From positions 2,986,001 through 3,050,000 of the forward strand of contig CP158972.1 of NCBI GenBank assembly GCA_040429635.1: a stretch of 64,000 bases of DNA. The letters are read 5' to 3'. The notes under the pieces were generated by a model, which was given only the letters and a program-made list of their open reading frames with translations, ran no database searches and was not told where the DNA came from. Shown piece by piece: positions 15,239 to 24,287 of the stretch (position 1 is the stretch's first letter; the number at the start of each line of letters is the position of its first letter). The position numbers were made by a program, and so were the translations under genes. Source of the stretch: Tamlana crocina (GTDB taxonomy: Bacteria; Bacteroidota; Bacteroidia; Flavobacteriales; Flavobacteriaceae).

Positions 15239-18091
15239 TTATTTACTCAAATACATTTTTCGTCTAGAGTACAATTCGTAAAACTCATCATCCTTTAAGC
15301 TATCAATAAACAAGATGCTTTCTCCGGTACTCTTCATTTCTGGCCCTAATGTTTTATCTACATTCGGGAATTTATTGAAAGAGAATACAGGTTGCTTAAT
15401 GGCATAGCCTTCCAATTTCGGGTTAAAGGTAAAATCTTTTACTTTCTTCTCGCCCAACATCAATTTGGTAGCGTAGTTTACGTAAGGCTCACCGTATGCT
15501 TTCGCGATAAACGGCACTGTTCTCGACGCTCTTGGGTTGGCCTCGATAATATAAACCGTATCGTCTTTTACTGCAAACTGAATGTTTATCAAACCAACCG
15601 TATTAAGTGCCAAGGCAATCTTTTTAGTGTGGTCTTTAATTTGTTGCATCACAAATTCACCTAAATTAAATGGCGGCAAAGTAGAGTTACTATCGCCCGA
15701 GTGTACACCACAAGGCTCGATGTGCTCCATGATACCGATGATGTAAACATCTTCGCCATCACAAATGGCATCAGCTTCTGCTTCAATCGCTCCTTCCAAA
15801 TAATGGTCTAAAAGCAGTTTGTTGTTCGGGATGCTTTGCAGCAAGCTAACCACGTGCTTCTCCAACTCCTTTTCGTTGATTACGATTTTCATACCTTGTC
15901 CACCCAATACGTAAGATGGTCTTACCAAAATTGGGAAATCCAATTCTTTGGCAACTGCTAGGGCTTCATCGGCAGTTTCGGCCGTATCAAACTTTGGATA
16001 AGGAATGTTGTTCTCTTTCAATAAAGTTGAGAAACTTCCACGATCTTCAGCTAAATCCAACGACTTAAAGCTTGTTCCGATAATTTTTATACCGTAACGA
16101 TCTAATTTTTCAGCCAGTTTTAATGCGGTTTGCCCACCTAGCTGAACGATTACGCCCTCTGGTTTTTCGTGCTTGATGATATCGTAGATGTGCTCCCAGA
16201 ATACCGGCTCGAAATACAGTTTGTCGGCCGTGTCAAAATCGGTTGAAACCGTTTCCGGGTTACAGTTAATCATAATGGTTTCGTAACCACATTCGGCAGC
16301 AGCCAACACCCCGTGAACACAGCAGTAGTCGAACTCAATACCTTGCCCGATTCGGTTTGGTCCCGAACCTAGTACGATAATTTTTTTCTTGTCTGTTACC
16401 ACACTTTCGTTGTGAGCATATCTATTGCCATCAGCCGTTTCCATGTCGCTTTCAAAAGTAGAATAGTAATATGGTGTTTTGGCCTCAAATTCTGCGGCAC
16501 AGGTATCAACCAGTTTATAAACTCTGTTGATGCCCAATTCCTCTCTTTTGTTGTAAACCTGACTTTCCAAACAGCCTAACATGTGGGCAATCTGTCTATC
16601 ACCGTAACCTTTTTGTTTCGCCTCTAGAAGAAGTTCTTTTTCAATAGTATCAATATTGAAGGTTGATATTTCTTTTTCGAGGAAATACAATTCTTCGTAT
16701 TGCTTTAAGAACCACATGTCTATTTTGGTAATCTCATGGATTCTGCTCAACGGAATACCCATTTTTATGGCATCGTAAATGATGAATACACGATCCCAAG
16801 ACGCAAAGGTCAACTTTTCTATAATTTGGTCGTAGTTGGTATTCTCTTTACCGTCTGCACCTAAACCGTTACGTTTAATCTCTAATGATTGGGTTGCCTT
16901 GTGAAGCGCTTCCTGGAACGAACGTCCAATACCCATCACCTCACCTACGGCTTTCATTTGAAGCCCCAAAGTACGGTCGGATCCTTCAAATTTATCGAAG
17001 TTCCAACGTGGTATTTTTACAATTACGTAATCTAAAGTAGGCTCGAACAATGCCGAAGTCGATTTTGTAATCTGGTTGTTCAATTCATCCAAGTGGTAAC
17101 CCAAGGCCAATTTGGCAGCGATTTTTGCAATTGGGTAACCTGTAGCTTTACTAGCCAATGCAGAAGAACGCGATACACGTGGGTTGATTTCAATGGCAAT
17201 GATATCTTCATTTTCATCTGGAGAAACCGCAAACTGCACGTTACATCCACCGGCAAAATCACCAATGCTACGCATCATGTGGATGGCCATATCACGCATA
17301 CGCTGATAAGTTCTGTCACTCAACGTCATAGCTGGTGCAACGGTGATGGAATCTCCAGTGTGGATTCCCATAGGATCCATATTCTCGATAGAACAGATAA
17401 TAACCACGTTATCGTTGGAATCCCTTAAAAGCTCCAGCTCGTATTCTTTCCAACCTAATAAAGCCTTATCAATCATCACTTCGTGGATTGGAGAAATTTC
17501 CAAACCATTACGCAATAATTTATCAAAATCCTTTTCGTCATAAACAATCGACGCTCCCGCTCCCCCTAAAGTAAACGAAGAACGGATACACAATGGAAAA
17601 CCAAACTCCTGTGCAATTTCTTTTCCTTTTAAGAAAGAGGTTGCTGTTGCTTGGGGCGCCATTGGGATACCAATTTTTGTCATCAAATCCCTGAATTGCT
17701 CACGATCTTCAGTAATGTTTATGGCATCAATATCAACACCTATAATTTCAACTCCAAAATCTTCCCAAATTCCTTTTTCATCAGCCTCAATACAAAGGTT
17801 TAAGGCTGTTTGCCCTCCCATTGTTGGTAAAACGGCGTCAATTTGTGGGTGTTCCTTTAAAATCTTAATTATCGATTTGGTGTTCAACGGAAGCAAGTAC
17901 ACATGATCGGCCATAGATGGGTCGGTCATGATTGTAGCCGGGTTGGAGTTGATCAAAATAGTTTCAATTCCATCCTCTCTTAACGACCTAAGTGCCTGAG
18001 ATCCTGAATAGTCAAATTCGCATGCTTGTCCAATTACAATTGGCCCCGAACCAATAATTAAAATAGATTTTAGTTTTTCGTTTTTCGGCAT
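15239..18091 (-). CDS. carB: Carbamoyl-phosphate synthase large subunit, short form
   Basis: Makes carbamoyl phosphate from bicarbonate, ammonia (from CarA) and two ATP, for pyrimidines and arginine. It has 950 residues against about 1073 in E. coli. Both ATP-grasp halves are present: N-terminal IGSGPIVIGQACEFDYSG and NVQFAVSPDENEDIIAIEINPR; C-terminal LGSGPNRIGQGIEFDYCC and NIQFAVKDDTVYIIEANPRASRT. The protein ends soon after EMKSTGESILFIDS, so the C-terminal MGS-like allosteric domain (UMP/IMP/ornithine site) is absent. I recall this short form as usual in flavobacteria. No carA is in the window. Confidence 0.96.
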   Translation of the reverse strand: MPKNEKLKSILIIGSGPIVIGQACEFDYSGSQALRSLREDGIETILINSNPATIMTDPSMADHVYLLPLNTKSIIKILKEHPQIDAVLPTMGGQTALNLCIEADEKGIWEDFGVEIIGVDIDAINITEDREQFRDLMTKIGIPMAPQATATSFLKGKEIAQEFGFPLCIRSSFTLGGAGASIVYDEKDFDKLLRNGLEISPIHEVMIDKALLGWKEYELELLRDSNDNVVIICSIENMDPMGIHTGDSITVAPAMTLSDRTYQRMRDMAIHMMRSIGDFAGGCNVQFAVSPDENEDIIAIEINPRVSRSSALASKATGYPIAKIAAKLALGYHLDELNNQITKSTSALFEPTLDYVIVKIPRWNFDKFEGSDRTLGLQMKAVGEVMGIGRSFQEALHKATQSLEIKRNGLGADGKENTNYDQIIEKLTFASWDRVFIIYDAIKMGIPLSRIHEITKIDMWFLKQYEELYFLEKEISTFNIDTIEKELLLEAKQKGYGDRQIAHMLGCLESQVYNKREELGINRVYKLVDTCAAEFEAKTPYYYSTFESDMETADGNRYAHNESVVTDKKKIIVLGSGPNRIGQGIEFDYCCVHGVLAAAECGYETIMINCNPETVSTDFDTADKLYFEPVFWEHIYDIIKHEKPEGVIVQLGGQTALKLAEKLDRYGIKIIGTSFKSLDLAEDRGSFSTLLKENNIPYPKFDTAETADEALAVAKELDFPILVRPSYVLGGQGMKIVINEKELEKHVVSLLQSIPNNKLLLDHYLEGAIEAEADAICDGEDVYIIGIMEHIEPCGVHSGDSNSTLPPFNLGEFVMQQIKDHTKKIALALNTVGLINIQFAVKDDTVYIIEANPRASRTVPFIAKAYGEPYVNYATKLMLGEKKVKDFTFNPKLEGYAIKQPVFSFNKFPNVDKTLGPEMKSTGESILFIDSLKDDEFYELYSRRKMYLSK

Positions 18092-18126
18092 TTTCTTCTG
18101 GTTATATATTGAATTTTAATTCGTTG

Positions 18127-18134
18127 CAAAAATA
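18127..18134 (-). promoter_or_regulatory. Candidate -7 box for carB
   Basis: TATTTTTG on the minus strand, about 36 bp upstream of the carB ATG. It lies after the rpmH terminator, so carB has its own start. Confidence 0.5.
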
Positions 18135-18148
18135 ATGATACTTAGATA

Positions 18149-18184
18149 TAAAAAAAGGCGTTACTCTTAAGTAACACCTTTTTA
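18149..18184 (-). terminator. Terminator downstream of rpmH
   Basis: Imperfect stem GGCGTTAC/GTAACACC with a T run on the minus strand just upstream of the carB promoter. It insulates carB from rpmH transcription. Confidence 0.7.
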
Positions 18185-18205
18185 ATTATGAACAATTGTT
18201 AATCA

Positions 18206-18367
18206 TTATTTCTTATGTCTAGTTTCAGATGACACAGATAATCTTTTTCTACCTTTAGCTCTTCTACGCGCTAATACCTTTCTGCCGTTAGCAGAAGCCA
18301 TTCTTTCTCTAAAACCGTGCTTGTTTCTTCTTTTTCTTTTAGAAGGCTGAAATGTTCTTTTACTCAT
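18206..18367 (-). CDS. rpmH: 50S ribosomal protein L34
   Basis: Ribosomal protein of 53 residues, read directly from the sequence. It begins [20 protein letters not shown], continues with [21 protein letters not shown] and ends RHKK, which matches L34 throughout. It is strongly basic and binds 23S rRNA. It has its own candidate promoter (18431-18438) and terminator. No rnpA follows it; carB is downstream instead. Confidence 0.97.
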   Translation of the reverse strand: MSKRTFQPSKRKRRNKHGFRERMASANGRKVLARRRAKGRKRLSVSSETRHKK

Positions 18368-18657
18368 TATCTTGTATCTTTAAAATCTGAATAGTAATTT
18401 TTAATCTTAGGCTCCCTTAAAAACCGAGGGCAAATATACGAACCCTTTATAACTTTGCAAACCTTTTTTAAAAATATTATTGAAATTATTTTCAGTCACT
18501 ACGGACGCCCTACAACGCTAGTATTTAAGAGTAACCAACACGCTTTTTACAGCAGGGGCATACGCTTTTTTTCATAAAATTTTAGTTTCTTTGCAGTCTT
18601 AAACCACGAATTGAAGTTCCTTTTTAAAGGAAATCAAACCTAAAACTGTTTAAAAAC
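18368..18657. other. Intergenic region, rpmH / TPR gene
   Basis: About 290 bp between divergent genes. It holds the rpmH promoter (18431-18438). Near the plus-strand gene are a weak TTTCTTTG box at about 18590 and a small palindrome TTCCTTT/AAAGGAA in the leader. No ORF or RNA gene was recognised. Confidence 0.5.
18431..18438 (-). promoter_or_regulatory. Candidate -7 box for rpmH
   Basis: TATATTTG on the minus strand, about 64 bp before the rpmH ATG; fits TAnnTTTG. Confidence 0.5.
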
Positions 18658-19233
18658 ATGTTCAATAAAAACATAAAACTTGTTATTGCTGTTGCCATTA
18701 TAGCTTATGCCGTTTACCAATTTACCGAAGGCTACATTGGCAATGGAATCATGCTCATTCTGTTATCGCTTATTTTTGTGTTCCTTTATTTTAAGAATGA
18801 ATTTATTCTGTTAGCCTTTTTAAAATTGAGGAAGCAAGATTTTGATGGTGCCAAAAAGTGGCTGGATAAAATCAAGAATCCAGAATCGGCATTGGTAAAA
18901 AAACAACAGGGCTATTATAATTATTTACACGGACTAATGGTTTCGCAAACCAATATGAACGAAGCCGAAAAATATTTTAAGAAAGCCCTTTCGCTTGGGT
19001 TGTCTATGGATCACGATTTAGCCATGGCAAAATTAAACTTGGCCGGCATTGCTTTTTCTAAACGAAGAAAACAGGAAGCCCAAAAATTGCTTACCGAAGC
19101 CCAAAAACTGGACAAGCAAGGCATGCTCACCGAACAAATTAAAATGATGAAACAAAATATGAAGCGTGCCGTTGGCCCCAACCAACATTATGGAGCAGGC
19201 GGTTCGTTAAGAGCACAAAAAAGAAGAGGATAA
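18658..19233 (+). CDS. Membrane-anchored tetratricopeptide protein
   Basis: 191 residues. Two hydrophobic segments near the N-terminus (about 6-20 and 28-55) anchor it in the inner membrane. The remainder is helical with a TPR pattern (GLMVSQTNMNEAEKYFKKAL, AMAKLNLAGIAFSKRRKQEAQKLL), so it probably scaffolds a protein partner on the cytoplasmic side. The extreme C-terminus is basic (RAQKRRG). Family function is unknown. It is monocistronic with a strong terminator. Confidence 0.65.
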   Translation: MFNKNIKLVIAVAIIAYAVYQFTEGYIGNGIMLILLSLIFVFLYFKNEFILLAFLKLRKQDFDGAKKWLDKIKNPESALVKKQQGYYNYLHGLMVSQTNMNEAEKYFKKALSLGLSMDHDLAMAKLNLAGIAFSKRRKQEAQKLLTEAQKLDKQGMLTEQIKMMKQNMKRAVGPNQHYGAGGSLRAQKRRG

Positions 19234-19267
19234 ACCATTTATTTTTTTAAAATTTAACCCTAGAAAA

Positions 19268-19297
19268 AAACTCGGAGCTAACACTTCGAGTTTTTTT
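19268..19297. terminator. Terminator shared by the TPR gene and cls
   Basis: A 10-bp stem with one G-U pair, AAACTCGGAG / CTTCGAGTTT, and a CTAACA loop followed by seven T. Its last bases run into the cls stop codon (19296-19298). Confidence 0.8.
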
Positions 19298-20747
19298 ATA
19301 TCAATGGCGACCACAAACGGCAATAGGACTCTTTGAGTTTGGCCAATTTCGGTCGGTTTACCCATCTTTCTGGTTCAATCGCTTCACTGCTATTTAAGTC
19401 TTCCATAAATTGCCGTTTCAACATTTTACTTTTTACTTCGTCGTAAACAAAAGCATTAACTTCAAAATTGATATTGAAACTGCGGTAATCCATATTTGAG
19501 GTGCCAATGGTTGAAAAAATATCGTCAACCACCATAGTTTTGGCGTGTACAAATCCTTTGGTATATCTATAAACCTCAACACCGGCCTCTAATAAATGCT
19601 CTAAATACGAATTGGTTGCATGTTTAACCACCCACGAATCTGATTCTTTCGGGATAATCAATTTCACATCTACCCCACTTTTTGAAGCGACTTGCAGCGC
19701 CATGATTATTTGGTCGTTTGGGACGAAATATGGCGTGGTGATATACACGTAATCTTCGGCGGTGGTGATGGCGGTAAAAATAGCCTCCATAATATACGCC
19801 CAATCGGTATCTGGCCCACTCGCTGCAATCTGAACCGCAACATTTCCCTCGCAGTCTATCTTCGGAAAATAAGAATTTGAGATTTCCAGTTCTTGATTCG
19901 ACACAAAATGCCAAGTGGTAAAAAAACTGATCTGCAACGATTTCACAGCTTCACCAACCAATCTTAAATGGGTATCGCGCCAAAAATTGTCGTTGTATTC
20001 ATTAACGTATTCATCAGCAATATTTATTCCACCAACATAAGCTACTTTCCCATCAACAACTGCTATTTTTCTATGATTGCGGTAATTCATTTTTCCGGTG
20101 AACTTCGAAAACACTACGGGCATGAACGGAAAATGCTCAATACCGCAATCATTCAGTCGTTGTTTGGTTTTTGAGGATAATTTGCTCCCTACGTCATCAT
20201 ACGTTAGCCTCACCCTTACACCTTCGGATGCTTTTTTGCATAAAACATCCAACAATTTATCCCATATTTGCCCATCCATAATCACGTAATACTCCAGATG
20301 GATGTGATTTTTGGCCGCTTTAAGATCTTTTAGTAAATAGTCAAATTTTTCATCTCCATCAATTAAAATATCAACATCGTTACAGAGCGTTAAGGGTGAA
20401 GTTTTATTATCATAAAGCAATTTTACCAATTTCACCTTGCCTTCAAGGTAGTCGTCAACCTTTTGTATTTCCTCGCTATCCAATTCCAACTCATCATTTA
20501 TCGATTTTATGGTGCTTTGGTTTAGGACGTGTTTTCTACTGAAAATTTTATTCTTTCTATACTCTTGTCCAAAAAGATAGTAGATTAAGAGCCCCAAAAA
20601 AGGAAAAAAAAACAAAACAATGATGTACGACAAAGTTTTGGTTGGGTTGATGTTTTTGAGCACAATGGTTATAACCGCAGAAATGGCTATAATATAATTT
20701 AGGATAATTAATATTTCCAAAAAATGCTCTTTAATAAAATCTATCAC
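19296..20747 (-). CDS. cls: Cardiolipin synthase
   Basis: Inner-membrane phospholipase-D-type synthase that condenses two phosphatidylglycerols to cardiolipin and glycerol. 483 residues, the usual Cls length. Two N-terminal transmembrane helices (about 10-31 and 40-60) precede two HKD catalytic motifs: H225-K227-D232 in HRKIAVVDG and H401-K403-D408 in HAKTMVVDD. Both are intact. It starts 6 bp after the lytic transglycosylase stop, so they share a transcript. Confidence 0.94.
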   Translation of the reverse strand: MIDFIKEHFLEILIILNYIIAISAVITIVLKNINPTKTLSYIIVLFFFPFLGLLIYYLFGQEYRKNKIFSRKHVLNQSTIKSINDELELDSEEIQKVDDYLEGKVKLVKLLYDNKTSPLTLCNDVDILIDGDEKFDYLLKDLKAAKNHIHLEYYVIMDGQIWDKLLDVLCKKASEGVRVRLTYDDVGSKLSSKTKQRLNDCGIEHFPFMPVVFSKFTGKMNYRNHRKIAVVDGKVAYVGGINIADEYVNEYNDNFWRDTHLRLVGEAVKSLQISFFTTWHFVSNQELEISNSYFPKIDCEGNVAVQIAASGPDTDWAYIMEAIFTAITTAEDYVYITTPYFVPNDQIIMALQVASKSGVDVKLIIPKESDSWVVKHATNSYLEHLLEAGVEVYRYTKGFVHAKTMVVDDIFSTIGTSNMDYRSFNINFEVNAFVYDEVKSKMLKRQFMEDLNSSEAIEPERWVNRPKLAKLKESYCRLWSPLI

Positions 20748-20753
20748 TAAATG

Positions 20754-21674
20754 CTAGTTATATTGTCCTTTTTCTGGTATATCTATAAAATATTGTTTTC
20801 TAGACCTATTGTTCAAATGTGGTTCGCGCAGCCAAGGATTGTGTATTTTCAACAATTTATAATTGATACCAAATTGCTCGGCAAACTTTGTAAAATCGGT
20901 AACTGCGGTATCGACTTCCACTTGATAAGTAGGCACTTGCGTATACAAATCCTTTTCTCTAAAATTGAAACCATATTTGGTTGGATTTGATAAAATTTCC
21001 TTGAGTGCCACAATTCTAAAAATGTACCGTCCGGTTTCCTCCCCCAAAAGCAAATCGTAGTAATCTTCTACGTTTTGCTCTCGCAATCGTCTGGAAACAC
21101 CCGCATTTCCAGCATTGTAAGCAGCTGCAGCCAGTGTCCACGACCCTAAATCTTCTTTCGACTTTAAAAGGTACTTGCACGCTACTTCAGTAGCTTTTTC
21201 CAAATGGTATCGTTCATCAACATTATCGTTAACTTCCAGTCCGTTTTCACGCCCAGTAGCTGGCATAATTTGCCACACCCCACGGGCTCCAGCCGGAGAA
21301 ACGGCATTGGTCAGTCCGCTTTCAATTACGGCCAAATATTTAAAATCGTCCGGCACCCCATGTTTTGCTAAAATAGGCTCAATTACCGGGAAGTATTTTT
21401 TTGCTCGTTTGAACATCAACAGCCCATTAGACTGCCAATAGGTATTTACCAAAAGTTCCCTGTCCATTCGTTCTAAAATATCTGGATTATTAATGGGCAT
21501 GGGCTCTCCTGCAAAGTTTAAATCTTGAGGTATTTGAAGCGCATAAACGTTATAATCGTTAATTAATTTTTTTTCAAAATTCTCATCAGTTGGCGCGTCT
21601 TGCAAAGCATAAACAAACAGTGCGCATAAACTTAATAATCCCACTAACGCCAAGGCTTTCTGTACAATCTTCAT
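20754..21674 (-). CDS. Lytic transglycosylase (SLT domain)
   Basis: Periplasmic murein-cleaving enzyme of 306 residues that forms 1,6-anhydroMurNAc ends. A signal peptide covers about 1-23. The SLT domain contains the catalytic glutamate in AVIESGLTN (Glu 118), then SPAGARGVWQIMPATGRENG and AAAYNAGNAGVSRRL. It resembles the catalytic part of MltD, but no LysM repeat is recognisable in the C-terminus. It lies between a hydrolase gene (37 bp upstream) and cls (6 bp downstream) in an apparent envelope operon. Confidence 0.9.
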   Translation of the reverse strand: MKIVQKALALVGLLSLCALFVYALQDAPTDENFEKKLINDYNVYALQIPQDLNFAGEPMPINNPDILERMDRELLVNTYWQSNGLLMFKRAKKYFPVIEPILAKHGVPDDFKYLAVIESGLTNAVSPAGARGVWQIMPATGRENGLEVNDNVDERYHLEKATEVACKYLLKSKEDLGSWTLAAAAYNAGNAGVSRRLREQNVEDYYDLLLGEETGRYIFRIVALKEILSNPTKYGFNFREKDLYTQVPTYQVEVDTAVTDFTKFAEQFGINYKLLKIHNPWLREPHLNNRSRKQYFIDIPEKGQYN

Positions 21675-21711
21675 CTTTAAAAAGTTTTTTTATAAAATTA
21701 AAAAAATAAAC

Positions 21712-22377
21712 CTAGTTGTTTAAAATTATTCTAGGCAAATTTTCATTGAACCATTTATATTTATTTATAATGGCAATATGTGTTCCGTTTTTAATAACGG
21801 TGCAATTTTTAATGTATTTTATAGGGAACACTGGATCTTTATCTCCATGAATATGAACAATGTCTTTTCGGTGTTCCTTTTGCTCCCAACATACCATATG
21901 TTTTATGGCCCAGCTTAAATATTTAGGATCGTTTACCGAAAGGTATTTTTTATACAACTCCAAACGTTTTGTCATGGTTTTACCGAAAGCATATTTTTCA
22001 AAAACATCTATTTTACTGGCCAACTGTGTGGGCAAAATTTTATACGCACAAGTGGTTTTGGCCAAAAGCATTCGTTTTGGGAGTTCGAACATGCTTTTAA
22101 CACTCGAAACAATAATAAGTTTCCGCGCGTTAATATGCTTATCCATTTGCTGAACCAGCACACCTCCAAAAGACACCCCAACCAATACCACATCTGCATG
22201 TTTTATTTTTTTGGACATACGCAGAGCATAATCGTCAAGCCCCTCATTATCAACAGGTATGTCCCACTCTAAAAAATGCATTTTGAATTGGTCTTCAGCT
22301 AATTTTATGTACTCAAAAATTTTAGGGCTAGCAGCCATTCCAGGCATAAAATAAACATGTATTAGCTCTTGACTCAT
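21712..22377 (-). CDS. Alpha/beta hydrolase
   Basis: Small cytoplasmic hydrolase of 221 residues. The nucleophile elbow is GVSFGG with Ser 69. Probable Asp and His partners are in HGDKDPVFP and NGTHIAIIN. There is an oxyanion-type MPGMAAS near the N-terminus and no signal peptide. Substrate is unknown. It is the first gene of a probable three-gene minus-strand run with the lytic transglycosylase and cls. Confidence 0.75.
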   Translation of the reverse strand: MSQELIHVYFMPGMAASPKIFEYIKLAEDQFKMHFLEWDIPVDNEGLDDYALRMSKKIKHADVVLVGVSFGGVLVQQMDKHINARKLIIVSSVKSMFELPKRMLLAKTTCAYKILPTQLASKIDVFEKYAFGKTMTKRLELYKKYLSVNDPKYLSWAIKHMVCWEQKEHRKDIVHIHGDKDPVFPIKYIKNCTVIKNGTHIAIINKYKWFNENLPRIILNN

Positions 22378-22422
22378 AGGACATTAACATCTTAATCGCT
22401 TTATTCTTAGCTTTTTTTTGCG

Positions 22423-22430
22423 TACTTTTG
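22423..22430 (+). promoter_or_regulatory. Candidate -7 box for the GNAT gene
   Basis: TACTTTTG about 61 bp before the ATG at 22492; matches TAnnTTTG. Confidence 0.5.
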
Positions 22431-22491
22431 CACAAAGTTATACAAATAGTATCCACTATTTTACATTCCTTATAAATTAAAATATATTATC

Positions 22492-22788
22492 ATGGTTGAA
22501 GCTGCAGAATTAATTGACAATGAGTTCTTGCGTCAATTTGAAATTAAAGTTGACGGACAATTAGCAAAAATTGAATACTCATCGCAAGAACGAAAGATCT
22601 TTTTAACCAAGCTAGTTATCCCAGAAGACATTAAAGACGAGAATTTTAAAAAGGATTTTTTAGCGCTTGTTTTTGAACAGATTGCCGACCGTAATTTAAG
22701 CATTGTGCCCACCAGCCCCGAAATTGCAAAATTTGTGAGAAGCAACCGAAAATACAAACGCATGCTTCCGGTTGGGGTAAGGATTTAA
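22492..22788 (+). CDS. Small GNAT-like acetyltransferase (YjdJ/NATD1 type)
   Basis: 98-residue protein of the compact N-acetyltransferase group. The pattern FEIKVDGQLAKIEYSSQERKIFLTKLVIPEDIKDENFKKDFL followed by VPTSPEIAKFVRSN fits this group's strands and the acetyl-CoA loop region. The classic Q/RxxGxG/A loop is poorly conserved here, so catalysis is uncertain. It is monocistronic and ends in a strong hairpin terminator. Confidence 0.75.
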   Translation: MVEAAELIDNEFLRQFEIKVDGQLAKIEYSSQERKIFLTKLVIPEDIKDENFKKDFLALVFEQIADRNLSIVPTSPEIAKFVRSNRKYKRMLPVGVRI

Positions 22789-22804
22789 CTGATATTTATA
22801 TCAA

Positions 22805-22845
22805 CAAAAAAGCCGAAATTCAAAATTGAATTTCGGCTTTTTTGT
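22805..22845. terminator. Strong bidirectional terminator, GNAT / mtaB
   Basis: A perfect 13-bp stem AGCCGAAATTCAA (22811-22823) / TTGAATTTCGGCT (22826-22838) with a 2-nt loop as written, flanked by A and T tracts. Confidence 0.88.
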
Positions 22846-22858
22846 TTTTCGTAAATAC

Positions 22859-24184
22859 TTAAGACACTATTTGGTTTACAAACTGAAATCTTACCAATCC
22901 GTCGGCATCAATTTCGGCCAATTCCACCTCGTGTAATGTATTTACCAGTTCGGGGTTCCATGGGGTTTTCACTTTTACGTAGTTTTCAGTAAAACCATGA
23001 ATATAACCTTCTTTGTTTTCGCTTTCAAAAAGTACCGTTCTGGTAGTTCCTATTTGGCTCTCATAAAACGCACGGCGCTTTTTTACCGATAGTCCACGCA
23101 ACATTTTGCTGCGTTTGCTTCTTACATTTTTAGGAACTACACCATCCATTTCGGCTGCTTCGGTATTATCCCGTTCGGAATAAGTAAACACATGTAAATA
23201 TGAAATATCAAGCTCGTTCAAGAAATTGTAGGTCTCCAAGAAGTGCTCATCGGTTTCACCTGGAAACCCAACAATAACATCCACACCAATACAGGCATGC
23301 GGCATCACTTCTTTTATTTTCGCAACACGATCCACATAAAGCTCACGCATGTAGCGGCGCTTCATTTTTTTTAGGATGTCGTTACTGCCAGATTGCAACG
23401 GTACATGAAAATGGGGCACAAAGGCTCGAGATTTCGACACCAAATCAATCGTGTCGTTTTTCAATAAATTTGGCTCAATTGATGATATTCGAAGGCGTTC
23501 AATACCTTCAACTTTATCTAATTCGGTCACCAAATCCAAAAAGGTATGTTCATGTTTTTTATTTCCGAATTCACCTTTCCCGTAATCACCAATATTTACG
23601 CCGGTAAGCACAATTTCCTTGATGTTCTGTTCTGAAATCTCCTTGGCGTTTTTCAGCACATTTTCCATCGTATCACTCCGGGAAATACCGCGCGCCAACG
23701 GAATGGTACAATAAGTACACTTATAATCACAGCCATCCTGAACCTTTAAAAAAGCACGAGTACGGTCGCCAATGGAATAACTCCCCACGTAGAAATCGGC
23801 CTCCTCAATTTCGCAAGAATGCACTTCCCCAAAGTCATTTTTGGAAAGATCGTTTAAATAATCGGTTATTTTGAACTTTTCGGTGGCCCCCAAAACCAAA
23901 TCCACGCCCTCTACATCGGCCAATTCTTGGGGTTTAAGCTGAGCGTAACAGCCCACGGCTGCGACAAAAGCCTCTGGATTTACCTTCTGGGCCTGTTTTA
24001 CTATGGTTTTAAAACGCTTATCGGCATTTTCAGTGACCGAGCAGGTATTAATTACATAAATATCTGCCTTTTCCGAAAAATCTACCCGATCAAAGCCCTC
24101 GTCGTTAAAACTTCTGGCAATGGTAGAGGTTTCTGAAAAATTCAGCTTGCACCCCAAAGTATAAAACGCCACCTTTTTGTCCAT
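22859..24184 (-). CDS. mtaB: tRNA t6A37 methylthiotransferase MtaB
   Basis: Radical SAM enzyme converting t6A to ms2t6A at tRNA position 37. 441 residues. The N-terminal UPF0004 domain supplies three cysteines for one [4Fe-4S] cluster (Cys 12, 48, 79). The radical SAM motif CDYKCTYC supplies Cys 152, 156 and 159. A TRAM-like C-terminal region follows (about 370-435). DGCDYKCTYCTIPLARG is typical of MtaB rather than MiaB. It is monocistronic, with a candidate promoter at 24265-24272. Confidence 0.93.
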   Translation of the reverse strand: MDKKVAFYTLGCKLNFSETSTIARSFNDEGFDRVDFSEKADIYVINTCSVTENADKRFKTIVKQAQKVNPEAFVAAVGCYAQLKPQELADVEGVDLVLGATEKFKITDYLNDLSKNDFGEVHSCEIEEADFYVGSYSIGDRTRAFLKVQDGCDYKCTYCTIPLARGISRSDTMENVLKNAKEISEQNIKEIVLTGVNIGDYGKGEFGNKKHEHTFLDLVTELDKVEGIERLRISSIEPNLLKNDTIDLVSKSRAFVPHFHVPLQSGSNDILKKMKRRYMRELYVDRVAKIKEVMPHACIGVDVIVGFPGETDEHFLETYNFLNELDISYLHVFTYSERDNTEAAEMDGVVPKNVRSKRSKMLRGLSVKKRRAFYESQIGTTRTVLFESENKEGYIHGFTENYVKVKTPWNPELVNTLHEVELAEIDADGLVRFQFVNQIVS

Positions 24185-24264
24185 AAACCCTTTTGTTGTT
24201 CCGCCATCCTTTTTGGGATTGCTACAGAATCATTTTAATATTTATCTTTACGCTTAAAAGATTG

Positions 24265-24272
24265 CAAATTTA
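24265..24272 (-). promoter_or_regulatory. Candidate -7 box for mtaB
   Basis: TAAATTTG on the minus strand, about 80 bp upstream of mtaB. A weaker TATCTTTA (24243-24250) faces the opposite gene, so this is a compact divergent promoter region. Confidence 0.45.
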
Positions 24273-24287
24273 CAACTAATAAACCAC

